This document shows, piece by piece, positions 42,719-51,068 of a stretch of DNA of 64,000 nt (positions are counted from its first letter, which is position 1; each line of letters begins with the position of its first letter). The DNA comes from Labedella phragmitis (GTDB taxonomy: Bacteria > Actinomycetota > Actinomycetes > Actinomycetales > Microbacteriaceae), in NCBI RefSeq assembly GCF_004078635.1, contig NZ_RZNB01000002.1:372001-436000 (forward strand), in the 5' to 3' direction. The translations under genes were made by a program, and so were the position numbers. Under the pieces are notes generated by a model, which ran no database searches, was not told the origin of the DNA, and was given only the letters and a program-made list of their open reading frames with translations.

Positions 42719-43879
42719 ATGAACGAGTTGCCCGCGGCGCCGCTCCATGTCTTGCGCTCGCGCACGAGCGAGAAGTGGCGCGAGTACCCCTCCGACGTCA
42801 TCCCCATGTTCGTGGCCGAGGCGGACTTCCCCCTCGCCGAACCGATCGCCGCGGCTCTCCACTCGGCGGTGGAGCGCGGCGACACCGGCTATGTCGCGTC
42901 GCACACGGAGCTCCCTCGGGCCTTCGCCGGATTCGCGGAGCGGCGGTGGGGCTGGTCCCTCGATACCGCTCACATCCAGACGACGGCCGACGTGAGCATG
43001 GGCATCGTCGAGATCCTCCGGCGCATCGACGTCGGGACGGGCCTCGTGATCACGCCGCCCGTGTATCCGCCGTTCTACATGCTCGCGGCCGAGGCGGGCG
43101 TTCCCGTCGTGGACGTCGCCCTCACACCGGAGGGAACCCTCGACCTCGGGGCGATCGAAGCGGCGCTCCACAGGGGAGCGCGGGCCGTCCTGCTCTGCAA
43201 TCCGCACAACCCGTTCGGTCACCCTCACGACGCCGCGTCGCTCTCCGCGCTCGCGACGCTCGCCGACGCCGCGGGTGCGATCGTCGTGAGCGATGAGATC
43301 CACGCGCCGCTCACGCACTCCGACGCGCGCTTCACCCCGTGGCTCTCGGTCTCGGATGCCGCACGCCGGATCGGTTTCGCCCTGCACTCGGCGAGCAAGG
43401 CGTGGAACATCGCGGGACTCAAATGCGCCATGATGATCGCCGACGATCCCGACCGCACCGCCTTCCTGCGGTCGCTCCCCGACGAGGTCGCCTGGAGGAC
43501 AGGCCAGTTCGGCGTGATCGCGAGCATCGCGGCCTACGACGACGGCGAGGAGTGGCTCGATCGTGCGGTCCTGACCATCGAGCGCAATCGCCGCACCCTC
43601 GTCTCCCGGCTGGCCGACGAAGTCCCCGACGCACGGGTGCACGAGCCGCACGCCGGATACCTCGCCTGGGTCGACCTCGGTGCGCTCGGCTGGGACGCCG
43701 ACCCCGCCGACGTGATCCTCGAACGTGCGAAGGTCGCGCTCCGCACGGGCGCCGACTTCGGACCGGGTGGTGCGGGACACGTCCGCGTCAATCTCGCGTG
43801 CGATCCCGCCCTGCTCGAGGAAGCCATCGTCCGCATCGTCACGGTCGCGCGGGGCGATCGCGTCACTTCCACGTCGTAG
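42719..43879 (+). CDS. MalY/PatB-family PLP-dependent C-S lyase (cystathionine beta-lyase type)
   Basis: This 386-residue fold-type I PLP enzyme has the MalY/PatB arrangement: a VIPMFVAEADFPLAEPI N-terminal segment, CNPHNPFGH, the conserved DEIHAPL, the PLP lysine in SASKAWNIAGLK (about 233) and an Arg near the C-terminus (HVRVNLAC). Relatives cleave cystathionine or other cysteine thioethers. The location just behind the suf operon, with its own CCGGAGGAG site but a terminator in between, hints at sulfur metabolism without proving it. The substrate is not assigned. Confidence 0.85.
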   Translation: MNELPAAPLHVLRSRTSEKWREYPSDVIPMFVAEADFPLAEPIAAALHSAVERGDTGYVASHTELPRAFAGFAERRWGWSLDTAHIQTTADVSMGIVEILRRIDVGTGLVITPPVYPPFYMLAAEAGVPVVDVALTPEGTLDLGAIEAALHRGARAVLLCNPHNPFGHPHDAASLSALATLADAAGAIVVSDEIHAPLTHSDARFTPWLSVSDAARRIGFALHSASKAWNIAGLKCAMMIADDPDRTAFLRSLPDEVAWRTGQFGVIASIAAYDDGEEWLDRAVLTIERNRRTLVSRLADEVPDARVHEPHAGYLAWVDLGALGWDADPADVILERAKVALRTGADFGPGGAGHVRVNLACDPALLEEAIVRIVTVARGDRVTSTS

Positions 43880-43882
43880 ACT
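43877..43882 (+). promoter_or_regulatory. Candidate -10 box of the ABC-F gene
   Basis: TAGACT overlaps the stop of the MalY-type gene. It would give a leader of about 70 nt that begins near a GGGGG/CCCCC hairpin. No clear -35. Confidence 0.35.
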
Positions 43883-43959
43883 GGGGGGCTGACCCCCTCT
43901 TCTCCACCACACCGTCCAGTGCGGCGCCGACGTGCGCCCGGGCGAGAAACGGATACACC

Positions 43960-45558
43960 GTGCTGAGCGTTCACGACCTCGAGATCCGCGTGGGAGCGCG
44001 CGTACTCATGGAGGGCGTCGACTTCCGGGTGTCGGACGGCGACAAGATCGGTCTCGTTGGGCGCAACGGTGCCGGGAAGACGACGCTCACGAAGGTCCTC
44101 TCCGGTGAACTGATGCCGAACTCCGGCTCGGTCGAGCTGAGCGGGGAGCTCGGCTACCTCCCTCAGGATCCGCGCTCCGGAGACCCGGAGGAACTCGCCC
44201 GCACGCGCATCCTCAACGCCCGCGGCCTCGGCGACATCGTGCTCGGGATGCAGGAGTCGACGATCGACATGGCCTCGTCCGACACGGCTGTCAGTAACGC
44301 CGCCATGAAGCGCTACGGCAACCTCGAAGAACGCTTCCACATGCTCGGGGGCTACTCGGCAGAGGCCGAGGCGGCGTCGATCGCGAGCAACCTGAACCTG
44401 CCGGACCGCATCCTCGATCAGCAGCTGAAGACGCTGTCGGGCGGCCAGCGTCGCCGCATCGAGCTCGCCAGGATCCTCTTCTCGGACGCTCGCACCATGA
44501 TCCTCGACGAGCCGACCAACCACCTGGATGCCGACTCGGTCGTCTGGTTGCGCGAGTTCCTCAAGAACTACACGGGTGGATTCATCGTCATCAGCCACGA
44601 CGTCGAGCTCGTGGGGGAGACGGTCAACCGCGTCTTCTACCTCGACGCGAACCGCCAGGTCATCGACACCTACAACATGAACTGGAAGAACTACCAGAAG
44701 CAGCGCCAGGCCGACGAGGAGCGCCGCAAGAAGGAGCGCGCCAACGTCGAGAAGAAGGCGACGACCCTGCAGCTGCAGGCCGCCCGGTTCGGCGCGAAGG
44801 CCTCGAAGGCCGCAGCGGCGCACCAGATGGTCGCTCGCGCCGAGAAGATGCTCGCCGGCCTCGACGACGTCCGTGCCGTCGATCGGGTCGCCAAGCTGCG
44901 GTTCCCGCAGCCCGCTCCCTGCGGTCGGACCCCGCTCATGGCGTCGAACCTGTCCCGCTCGTACGGATCGCTCGAGATCTTCACGGCCGTCGATCTCGCG
45001 ATCGACCGGGGCTCGAAGGTCGTCATCCTGGGTTTCAACGGCGCCGGCAAGACGACGCTCCTCCGCATCCTCGCGGGTGTCGACAAGCCCGACACGGGGC
45101 AGGTCGAGCCGGGCCACGGGTTGCGCATCGGGTACTACGCGCAGGAGCACGAGACGCTCGACGTCAAGCGTTCGGTGCTCGAGAACATGGTGTCGGCGTC
45201 CCCGAACATCACGGAGACCGAGGCCCGCAAGGTGCTCGGATCGTTCCTCTTCACGGGAGACGACTCGATGAAGCCGGCCGGCGTCCTCTCCGGCGGGGAG
45301 AAGACACGGCTCGCCCTCGCGATGATCGTCGTGTCCGGGGCGAACGTCCTCCTCCTCGACGAGCCCACGAACAACCTCGATCCCGCGAGCCGCGACGAGA
45401 TCCTCGACGCCCTCGCGCACTACGAGGGCGCGGTCGTGCTCGTGAGTCACGACGAGGGCGCCGTCGAGGCCCTCAACCCCGAGCGCGTCCTCATCCTCCC
45501 CGACGGCGTCGAGGACCACTGGAACAAGGACTACGCGGAGCTCATCAGCCTCGCCTGA
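43960..45558 (+). CDS. ABC-F family ATPase
   Basis: This 532-residue protein has two ABC domains and no membrane segment. Walker A loops are GRNGAGKTT (about 36-44) and GFNGAGKTT (about 360-368). Signatures are LSGGQRRR and LSGGEKTR, each followed by LDEPTNHLD and LDEPTNNLD. A charged helical linker of about 80 residues (KKERANVEKK) lies between, like the tRNA-interaction linker of ABC-F proteins. Such proteins act on ribosomes, as translation factors or by protecting against ribosome-targeting antibiotics. Which applies here cannot be decided. The GTG at 43960 gives the usual MLSVHDLEI start. Confidence 0.9.
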   Translation: MLSVHDLEIRVGARVLMEGVDFRVSDGDKIGLVGRNGAGKTTLTKVLSGELMPNSGSVELSGELGYLPQDPRSGDPEELARTRILNARGLGDIVLGMQESTIDMASSDTAVSNAAMKRYGNLEERFHMLGGYSAEAEAASIASNLNLPDRILDQQLKTLSGGQRRRIELARILFSDARTMILDEPTNHLDADSVVWLREFLKNYTGGFIVISHDVELVGETVNRVFYLDANRQVIDTYNMNWKNYQKQRQADEERRKKERANVEKKATTLQLQAARFGAKASKAAAAHQMVARAEKMLAGLDDVRAVDRVAKLRFPQPAPCGRTPLMASNLSRSYGSLEIFTAVDLAIDRGSKVVILGFNGAGKTTLLRILAGVDKPDTGQVEPGHGLRIGYYAQEHETLDVKRSVLENMVSASPNITETEARKVLGSFLFTGDDSMKPAGVLSGGEKTRLALAMIVVSGANVLLLDEPTNNLDPASRDEILDALAHYEGAVVLVSHDEGAVEALNPERVLILPDGVEDHWNKDYAELISLA

Positions 45559-45584
45559 TCCGGACGGGCGGGCTCGTCGGTCCC

Positions 45585-46436
45585 TCAGGGGCGGGGGGCA
45601 CCCGCATCGAGCAACTCGTCTTCGATGTCCGCGTCCGTGCGCTTCTGCTTGCGCTTCGCTTCGCGCTCCTCGGCTCGCCGACGCTCGTCCGGGTCGTCGG
45701 CGTTGAGCGCTCGGTACTCCTGGCGCACGGCGTAGCCGAGGAAGACGAAGCCGAGGATGCCGAAGATGAGCCACTGGAACGCGTAGGAGAGGTGAGCACC
45801 CTCATCGGGGACCGGGCGTTCGACGGACGCGGGGCGCGGTTCGGCGGGAGCGGGTGTCTCGTCCGCGAGAACCCCGTATGCGCCCGTGTAGGTCGGCTCA
45901 CCGATGCGTTCGGCGAGATCGGGGAGGTGGATGGTCGCGATCTGGCCTTCGCCGGCTCCACGGTTCGCGACGGTCGGTTCTCCCGGGCGTAATCGGACCG
46001 TGACGGTGACATCTCCCGTCGGCGCGTCGGGCACGACGTCGGGGAGGTCCTGCTCGCTCCCCGTCGGGAGCCACCCGCGGTCGACGATGAAGACAATTCC
46101 GTCGTCCGTGCGGAAGGGCACGAGGACGTCGAAGCCCGGCTGACCGCCGCGCGGACGATTGCGGACGAGGGTCTGCTCGTCAGTGAGATAAGTGCCCTCG
46201 AGGAGCACCGGTCGCCACTCGTCGTCGGGGTCGAACGTGTCGAGTGCAGGCAGCACGTCGGCCACGTCGACGGGTTGGGCGTCGAAGTTGCGGTCGACGA
46301 GGTCGATCTCCGCGGTCTTCTCCGCACGGCGGGCGAGCTGCCAGTTGGACAGCAGCACACACACCACGGCGAAGACGATCGCGACGGCGAGGTAGCCGAA
46401 CCACCGCCGGCTGATGGCGAAACGCCACTTGTTCAC
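45585..46436 (-). CDS. SURF1-family cytochrome oxidase assembly protein
   Basis: This 283-residue membrane protein has an N-terminal helix (about 12-34), an extracytoplasmic domain with WRPVLLEGTY, PGFDVLVPFR and VDRGWLPTG (all SURF1 hallmarks), and a second helix near the C-terminus (LSYAFQWLIFGILGFVFL), followed by a charged cytoplasmic tail. SURF1 proteins help insert heme A into cytochrome oxidase, which fits ctaA and ctaB in this window. The GTG start overlaps the upstream small gene by 4 nt. It is convergent with the ABC-F gene. Confidence 0.93.
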   Translation of the reverse strand: MNKWRFAISRRWFGYLAVAIVFAVVCVLLSNWQLARRAEKTAEIDLVDRNFDAQPVDVADVLPALDTFDPDDEWRPVLLEGTYLTDEQTLVRNRPRGGQPGFDVLVPFRTDDGIVFIVDRGWLPTGSEQDLPDVVPDAPTGDVTVTVRLRPGEPTVANRGAGEGQIATIHLPDLAERIGEPTYTGAYGVLADETPAPAEPRPASVERPVPDEGAHLSYAFQWLIFGILGFVFLGYAVRQEYRALNADDPDERRRAEEREAKRKQKRTDADIEDELLDAGAPRP

Positions 46437-46657
46437 GGTGTCGTCTCCTCCTCGAGCGGACGCACCGCGACGGGGAAGTCGCGAGCGGAGAGGAACTCGC
46501 TCAAGTAGGCGACGTGCTCTTCGCATGCGAGCCAGATCTTCGTGCGCTCGGGCCCGTGGATGCGCGGGTTGCGCCACTCCACGCGCGATGTCGCGGTCTC
46601 GGAGCACCCCGCTCGAGAGCACGTGTGCCGATCGGGCACGGAGCCGAGGCCGATCAC
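46433..46657 (-). CDS. Conserved small Cys/His protein, coupled to SURF1
   Basis: This 74-residue soluble protein shows a possible metal site: Cys13-X4-Cys18 and Cys45-X2-His48, in HTCSRAGC and WLACEEH. The middle RVEWRNPRIHGPER segment is typical of a small actinobacterial family. In my recollection it is often called 'acetone carboxylase' in databases without support. Function is unknown. GTGA overlaps at both ends (with the DUF3099 gene and SURF1) show translational coupling and suggest a role with SURF1. The start is GTG. Confidence 0.82.
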   Translation of the reverse strand: MIGLGSVPDRHTCSRAGCSETATSRVEWRNPRIHGPERTKIWLACEEHVAYLSEFLSARDFPVAVRPLEEETTP

Positions 46658-46968
46658 CGTCCGTCTCCGGCGGACCGATCCGCCGCGGGCGGCGGCTCGA
46701 CGAACCCTCGATCGATCGCGAGGGATTCCCGCGGCCCCGGTGCCTCGACCCGGCCGGCGCGGTTGTCACCGACGTTCGCGAGGACCACGGCGATGTAGGG
46801 AAGGACGATCGCCCCGAGAGCGAAGACCCACATCCACCAACCGGGAACCACGAAGACGAGCAGGATGCACGCCATCCGAACGCTCATGGCGATCGAGTAC
46901 TTGCGCATCCTGCTGCGGCGTTCCTCGTCGGGAGACGCCGGGAGAGAGGTGATGGAGGGTTGTTTCAT
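46654..46968 (-). CDS. DUF3099-family membrane protein
   Basis: This 104-residue protein with two membrane helices (about 27-45 and 48-66) matches the DUF3099 family: an N-terminal SLPASPDEERRSRMRKY segment, then VPGWWMW between the helices and an acidic/Pro-rich tail. Function is unknown. It heads a three-gene unit ending in SURF1, overlapping the next gene by 4 nt. The ATG at 46968 is preferred. A GTG two codons upstream is possible, but the TAGGCT at 46979-46984 would place the transcript start inside it. Confidence 0.82.
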   Translation of the reverse strand: MKQPSITSLPASPDEERRSRMRKYSIAMSVRMACILLVFVVPGWWMWVFALGAIVLPYIAVVLANVGDNRAGRVEAPGPRESLAIDRGFVEPPPAADRSAGDGR

Positions 46969-46978
46969 CGTCACGAAC

Positions 46979-47001
46979 AGCCTACGTCCATCTCCTAGGC
47001 T
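46979..47001. promoter_or_regulatory. Divergent -10 boxes for the SURF1 cluster and the reductase gene
   Basis: TAGGCT occurs on the minus strand at 46979-46984 (DUF3099 gene) and on the plus strand at 46996-47001 (reductase, leader about 95 nt). The two are only 11 nt apart. Confidence 0.45.
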
Positions 47002-47100
47002 GTAAGGCGGCCGGGGCGACCTTCACGGCCCCCTCGCATTCTCCGGCCGGGTACCCGGCCGCCGAAGCCCGCACTCGCACGACCGCTCGGATTGGATCTC

Positions 47101-47811
47101 ATGACTACAGCACGCACCGTTCTCATCACCGGAGGGAACCGGGGCATCGGCTACTCCATCGCGGAGGAATTCATCGTCGCCGGGCATCGCGTCGCGGTGA
47201 CCGCCCGCTCGGGTTCCGGACCGGAGGGCGCGCTCACGGTCCGGGCCGACGTCACCGACACGGCTTCCGTGGATGCTGCGTTCTCCGAGGTCGAGCGCGA
47301 GCTCGGACCGGTCGAGGTCCTCGTCTCGAACGCGGGCATCACCGCGGACACCCTCATCATGCGGATGGCCGACGACGACTTCGACCGTGTCGTCGACACG
47401 AACCTCGGCGGATCGTTCCGCGTCGTCAAGCGCGCGTCGAAGGGCATGCTCAAGGCCCGCTTCGGTCGCATCGTGCTCATCTCGAGCGTCGTCGGCCTCT
47501 ACGGTTCGCCCGGCCAGGTCAACTATGCGTCGTCGAAGGCCGGCCTCGTCGGGATGGCTCGATCGATCACGCGCGAGCTCGGTGCGCGAGGGATCACCGC
47601 GAACGTCGTCGCCCCGGGCTTCATCGAGACCGACATGACCGACGCCTTGCCAGAGGAGCAGCGGGCCGAGTACCTCAAGTCGATCCCGGCCGGCCGCTAC
47701 GCGACGGCGTCGGAGGTCGCGAAGGTGGTGACGTGGCTCGCAGGTGACGACGCCGGATACATCTCGGGCGCCGTCATCCCCGTCGACGGCGGCCTCGGCA
47801 TGGGGCACTGA
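47101..47811 (+). CDS. FabG-like short-chain dehydrogenase/reductase
   Basis: This 236-residue SDR has the NAD(P) loop TGGNRGIG (10-17), SNAG, the catalytic Ser in LISSVVG, and Tyr142 and Lys146 in YASSK. The overall sequence is close to 3-oxoacyl-ACP reductase FabG. No fatty-acid synthesis genes or inhA are adjacent. It could be FabG itself or a paralogue with another carbonyl substrate. The ATG at 47101 is preferred over a TTG three codons upstream. It is convergent with serB, with a palindrome between. Confidence 0.85.
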   Translation: MTTARTVLITGGNRGIGYSIAEEFIVAGHRVAVTARSGSGPEGALTVRADVTDTASVDAAFSEVERELGPVEVLVSNAGITADTLIMRMADDDFDRVVDTNLGGSFRVVKRASKGMLKARFGRIVLISSVVGLYGSPGQVNYASSKAGLVGMARSITRELGARGITANVVAPGFIETDMTDALPEEQRAEYLKSIPAGRYATASEVAKVVTWLAGDDAGYISGAVIPVDGGLGMGH

Positions 47812-47825
47812 CCCCCTGCACATCA

Positions 47826-47867
47826 ATTTGGCGATGGTGCACGCAGTTACGCGCACCATCGCCAAAT
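47826..47867. terminator. A/T-rich palindrome between fabG-like gene and serB
   Basis: A perfect 15-bp inverted repeat, ATTTGGCGATGGTGC and GCACCATCGCCAAAT, with a 12-nt loop. Its position between two converging genes fits a bidirectional terminator, though neither side has a proper T-run beyond ATTT. Confidence 0.6.
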
Positions 47868-47875
47868 CAACCACC

Positions 47876-48556
47876 TCACGGGCGGAGGCGGGGGAGTCCG
47901 AGCAGGGGGAGCACCGAGGTAAGGTCCCGCTCGCGTAGGACCACGTCGGCTGCGGCCCGCACGGCGGGCTTCGCGTCGAACGCGACGCCGAGTCCCGCCG
48001 CGGACATCATCCGCAGATCGTTGGCGCCGTCACCGATCGCGACCGTGCGCTCGAGCGGGATGTCCCAGTCGGCGGCCCACTCCCGCAGGGTCTCGGCCTT
48101 CGCCTCGGCGTCGATGATCGGGCCGTCGACCTCGCCCGTGAGAATGGAGTCGGTGACCATGAGGCGGTTCGCCCTCCACCCGTCGAGGCCGAGCCGGGTC
48201 GCGAGGGGGTCGAGCAGTTCGTGGAACCCGCCGGAGACGACGCAGACGACGCCGCCCGCGCCGTGCACCCCGTCGATCAGCTCGGGCACACCGGTCGTGA
48301 CGACGATGCGCGGAGCGACGGCGTCGAAGACCGCGCTATCGAGGCCGCGGAGGGTCGCGACGCGCTCGACGAGGCTCGCGGAGAAGTCGAGTTCGCCCCT
48401 CATCGCCCGCTCGGTCACCCGCGCGACGTGTTCGAGTGTTCCCGCTTCTGCGGCGAGCAGTTCGATCGCCTCGTTCTCGATGAGCGTCGAGTCGACGTCG
48501 AGGACCACGAGGAATCGCGGCGCCGAGGAGCCTCCGCCGGTCGAGCGTTCACTCAC
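47876..48556 (-). CDS. serB: Phosphoserine phosphatase
   Basis: This 226-residue HAD-family enzyme catalyses the last step of serine synthesis. The nucleophile motif is [10 protein letters not shown] (Asp20, Asp22). VSGGF (motif II) and GDGANDLRM (motif IV) are present, with a helical cap between. It lacks the N-terminal ACT domains of some longer SerB proteins. The GTG start overlaps the glgC stop by 4 nt, so serB is the second gene of a glgC-serB unit. Confidence 0.93.
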   Translation of the reverse strand: MSERSTGGGSSAPRFLVVLDVDSTLIENEAIELLAAEAGTLEHVARVTERAMRGELDFSASLVERVATLRGLDSAVFDAVAPRIVVTTGVPELIDGVHGAGGVVCVVSGGFHELLDPLATRLGLDGWRANRLMVTDSILTGEVDGPIIDAEAKAETLREWAADWDIPLERTVAIGDGANDLRMMSAAGLGVAFDAKPAVRAAADVVLRERDLTSVLPLLGLPRLRP

Positions 48557-49797
48557 GGGACGACCCTGACCCCCTTGCCGACGACGGTGAGCCCGGAGTC
48601 GGTGACGGTGAAGCCGCGAGCACGGTCGCGATCGTGATCGACGCCGACCTGCGCGCCGGACTCGACGACGACCTCTTTGTCGAGGATCGCGCGCTGAACG
48701 ACGGCGTCCGGCCGGATGGTCACCCGGTCGAAGAGCACCGAGTCGACGACTTTCGACCCCGACTCGACGAGAGCCCAGGAACCGAGCACGCTGCGCTCGA
48801 TGTGAGCGCCCGAGATGAGCGACCCGAGTGACACGATCGAGTCGATCGTCTCGCCCAGATTGCCGCGCGCATCGCGCACGAACTTCGCGGGGGGCGAGTT
48901 GAGCTGCTGCGAGAAGATCGGCCAGTGGGCGTTGTAGAGGTTGAAGATCGGGAGCGTCGAGATGAGGTCCTGGTGGGCCTCGAAGAAACTGTCGATCGTT
49001 CCGACGTCCCGCCAGTAGGCGCGATCGCGGTCCGTCGATCCGGGGACGTCGTTGCGCTTGAAGTCGTAGACGCCCGCTTGACCCTTGTTCACGAAGTAGG
49101 GCACGATGTCGCCGCCCATGTCGTGGTTCGAGGTCGTCGACTCGCCGTCGACCGTGACGGCCTCGATGAGGGCGTCGGCGTCGAAGACGTAATTGCCCAT
49201 CGAGGCGAAGACCTCGTGCGGCGCGTCCGCGAGGCCCGTCGCATTGATCGGCTTCTCGAGGAACTCCCGGATCGCAGTCGGGTCGTCCGGCTGCACGTCG
49301 ATGACGCCGAACTGGTCGCTCAGTTCGATCGGTTGCCGGATGGCGGCGACCGTCGCGGGCTTCCCCGAGGCGATGTGGGCCTCGATCATGTCGTTGAAGT
49401 CCATGCGGTAGACGTGATCGGCGCCGACCACGACGACGATGTCGGGCTTCTCGTCGCGGATCAGGTTGAGGCTCTGGAGGATCGCGTCGGCGGACCCAGA
49501 GAACCACCGCTTCCCGAGGCGCTGCTGCGCCGGGACGGAGGCGACGTACGAGTTGAGCAGACCGGAGAGCCGCCAGGTCTGGGAGACGTGGCGGTCGAGG
49601 CTGTGCGACTTGTACTGCGTCAGGACCACGATCTGGGTCAGTCCCGAGTTGATCAGGTTCGACAGGGCGAAATCGATGAGCCGGTACTGACCGGCGAAAG
49701 GCACCGCGGGCTTCGCCCGGTCGGCCGTGAGGGGCATGAGACGCTTGCCCTCACCGCCGGCGAGGACGATTCCGAAGACCTTCTTCGTTGCAGGCAT
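48553..49797 (-). CDS. glgC: Glucose-1-phosphate adenylyltransferase
   Basis: This 414-residue enzyme makes ADP-glucose from ATP and glucose-1-phosphate. The N-terminal [13 protein letters not shown] nucleotide loop, AKPAVPF, the catalytic [10 protein letters not shown] segment, FLEKP and a C-terminal left-handed beta-helix are present. It has the usual bacterial length. It is divergent from glgA across 45 nt, the same pairing as in mycobacteria. Its product is the donor for GlgA. Confidence 0.96.
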   Translation of the reverse strand: MPATKKVFGIVLAGGEGKRLMPLTADRAKPAVPFAGQYRLIDFALSNLINSGLTQIVVLTQYKSHSLDRHVSQTWRLSGLLNSYVASVPAQQRLGKRWFSGSADAILQSLNLIRDEKPDIVVVVGADHVYRMDFNDMIEAHIASGKPATVAAIRQPIELSDQFGVIDVQPDDPTAIREFLEKPINATGLADAPHEVFASMGNYVFDADALIEAVTVDGESTTSNHDMGGDIVPYFVNKGQAGVYDFKRNDVPGSTDRDRAYWRDVGTIDSFFEAHQDLISTLPIFNLYNAHWPIFSQQLNSPPAKFVRDARGNLGETIDSIVSLGSLISGAHIERSVLGSWALVESGSKVVDSVLFDRVTIRPDAVVQRAILDKEVVVESGAQVGVDHDRDRARGFTVTDSGLTVVGKGVRVVP

Positions 49798-49803
49798 GCC
49801 CCC

Positions 49804-49809
49804 ACCCTA
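49804..49809 (-). promoter_or_regulatory. -10 box of glgC, predicted leaderless
   Basis: TAGGGT on the minus strand ends 6 nt before the glgC ATG. It lies 21 nt from the glgA box, so each box falls in the other's -35 zone. Confidence 0.5.
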
Positions 49810-49830
49810 GAGGAGGAGTTGGAGGTGTAC

Positions 49831-49836
49831 TACCGT
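49831..49836 (+). promoter_or_regulatory. -10 box of glgA, predicted leaderless
   Basis: TACCGT ends 6 nt before the glgA ATG. A GGAG within that gap leaves a leadered reading open. Confidence 0.4.
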
Positions 49837-49842
49837 CGGAGA

Positions 49843-51027
49843 ATGCGAGTCGACCTGCTGACACGGGAGTATCCACCGGAGATCTATGGGGGAGCGGGGG
49901 TGCACGTCACCGAGCTCGTCAAAGCCCTCCGAGCCGACATCGACGTCTCGGTGCGGTGCTTCGGCGCGGATCGCGACGCTCCCGACACCTTCGCCTACCG
50001 AGTCCCCACGGAGCTCGCGTCGGCGAACGCCGCGATCGGGACGCTCGGCGCGGACCTCCAGATGGCACAGGACTGTGCCGGCGCGGATCTCGTGCACTCG
50101 CACACCTGGTACGCGAACGGCGCCGGTCACGTGGCGAGCCTGCTGCACGGCGTCCCTCACGTCGTCACGGCGCACAGCCTCGAGCCTTTGCGGCCGTGGA
50201 AGGCCGAGCAGCTCGGTGGCGGTTACCGCGTGTCCAGCTGGATCGAGAAGACGGCCTTCGAGTCGGCCGCCGCGGTGGTCGCCGTGAGCGGCGGCATGCG
50301 CGCTGACATCCTGCGGAGCTATCCGGGGCTTGATCCGGCGAAAGTCGAGGTGATATACAACGGCATCGACCTCGACGAGTGGCGTCCCGTCGACGACCCC
50401 GACTTCGTTCGCGCGGCCGGAATCGATCCCGACAAGCCGTCCATCGTCTTCGTCGGGCGCATCACGCGGCAGAAGGGACTCCCGTACCTGCTCAAAGCCG
50501 CGAAGTCGCTTCCGGACGACGTTCAGCTCGTGCTGTGCGCCGGCGCGCCCGATACTCCGGAGATCCTCGCGGAGGTCGAAGCAGGCGTGCGGGAACTGCA
50601 GCACTCGCGCGCCGGCGTCGTCTGGATCGACCGCATGCTCGCGCGTCGCGAGCTCTGCGCGATCCTCACGAGCGCGACGGCGTTCGTCTGTCCCTCGGTC
50701 TACGAGCCGCTCGGAATCGTCAACCTCGAGGCCATGGCGTGCGGCGCCCCCGTCGTGGGGTCGGCCACCGGCGGCATTCCCGAGGTCGTCGCGGACGGCG
50801 AGACGGGGCTCCTCGTCCCGATCGAGCAGGTCACCGACGGGACGGGTACACCCGTCGACGCCAATCGCTTCGTGGCGGATCTCGCGGACGCGATGACACG
50901 GATCGTCTCGGATCCGCGAGCGGCGCAGATGGGTGCTGCAGGACGCAAGCGGGCGGAGGAGATGTTCAGTTGGCAGCGCATCGCGGACGACACGCGCGCC
51001 CTCTACGCTTCGGTCTTGGGGCGTTGA
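49843..51027 (+). CDS. glgA: GlgA/GlgM-type glycosyltransferase (ADP-glucose dependent)
   Basis: This 394-residue GT-B enzyme of family GT4 has an N-terminal acceptor half (REYPPEIYGGAGVHV, HSHTWYANGAG) and a C-terminal donor half (VFVGRITRQKG, PSVYEPLGIVNLEAMACG). This is the short actinobacterial type, not the E. coli GlgA. The mycobacterial homologue (Rv1212c, GlgM) makes maltose-1-phosphate from ADP-glucose and glucose-1-phosphate, so this gene may do the same rather than elongate glycogen. It is divergent from glgC. Confidence 0.9.
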   Translation: MRVDLLTREYPPEIYGGAGVHVTELVKALRADIDVSVRCFGADRDAPDTFAYRVPTELASANAAIGTLGADLQMAQDCAGADLVHSHTWYANGAGHVASLLHGVPHVVTAHSLEPLRPWKAEQLGGGYRVSSWIEKTAFESAAAVVAVSGGMRADILRSYPGLDPAKVEVIYNGIDLDEWRPVDDPDFVRAAGIDPDKPSIVFVGRITRQKGLPYLLKAAKSLPDDVQLVLCAGAPDTPEILAEVEAGVRELQHSRAGVVWIDRMLARRELCAILTSATAFVCPSVYEPLGIVNLEAMACGAPVVGSATGGIPEVVADGETGLLVPIEQVTDGTGTPVDANRFVADLADAMTRIVSDPRAAQMGAAGRKRAEEMFSWQRIADDTRALYASVLGR

Positions 51028-51055
51028 TCGGGCGCTATCGTGCCCGTGCGGCCGA

Positions 51056-51061
51056 TAGGCT
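51056..51061 (+). promoter_or_regulatory. -10 box of the ABC ATPase, predicted leaderless
   Basis: TAGGCT ends 7 nt before the ATG at 51069. Confidence 0.5.
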
Positions 51062-51068
51062 AGAGACC

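Noticed and set aside
43883-43897. GGGGG-CTGA-CCCCC hairpin before the ABC-F gene, as an antibiotic-sensing attenuator
   Set aside because: Only five pairs, no leader peptide and no second structure that would make a switch.
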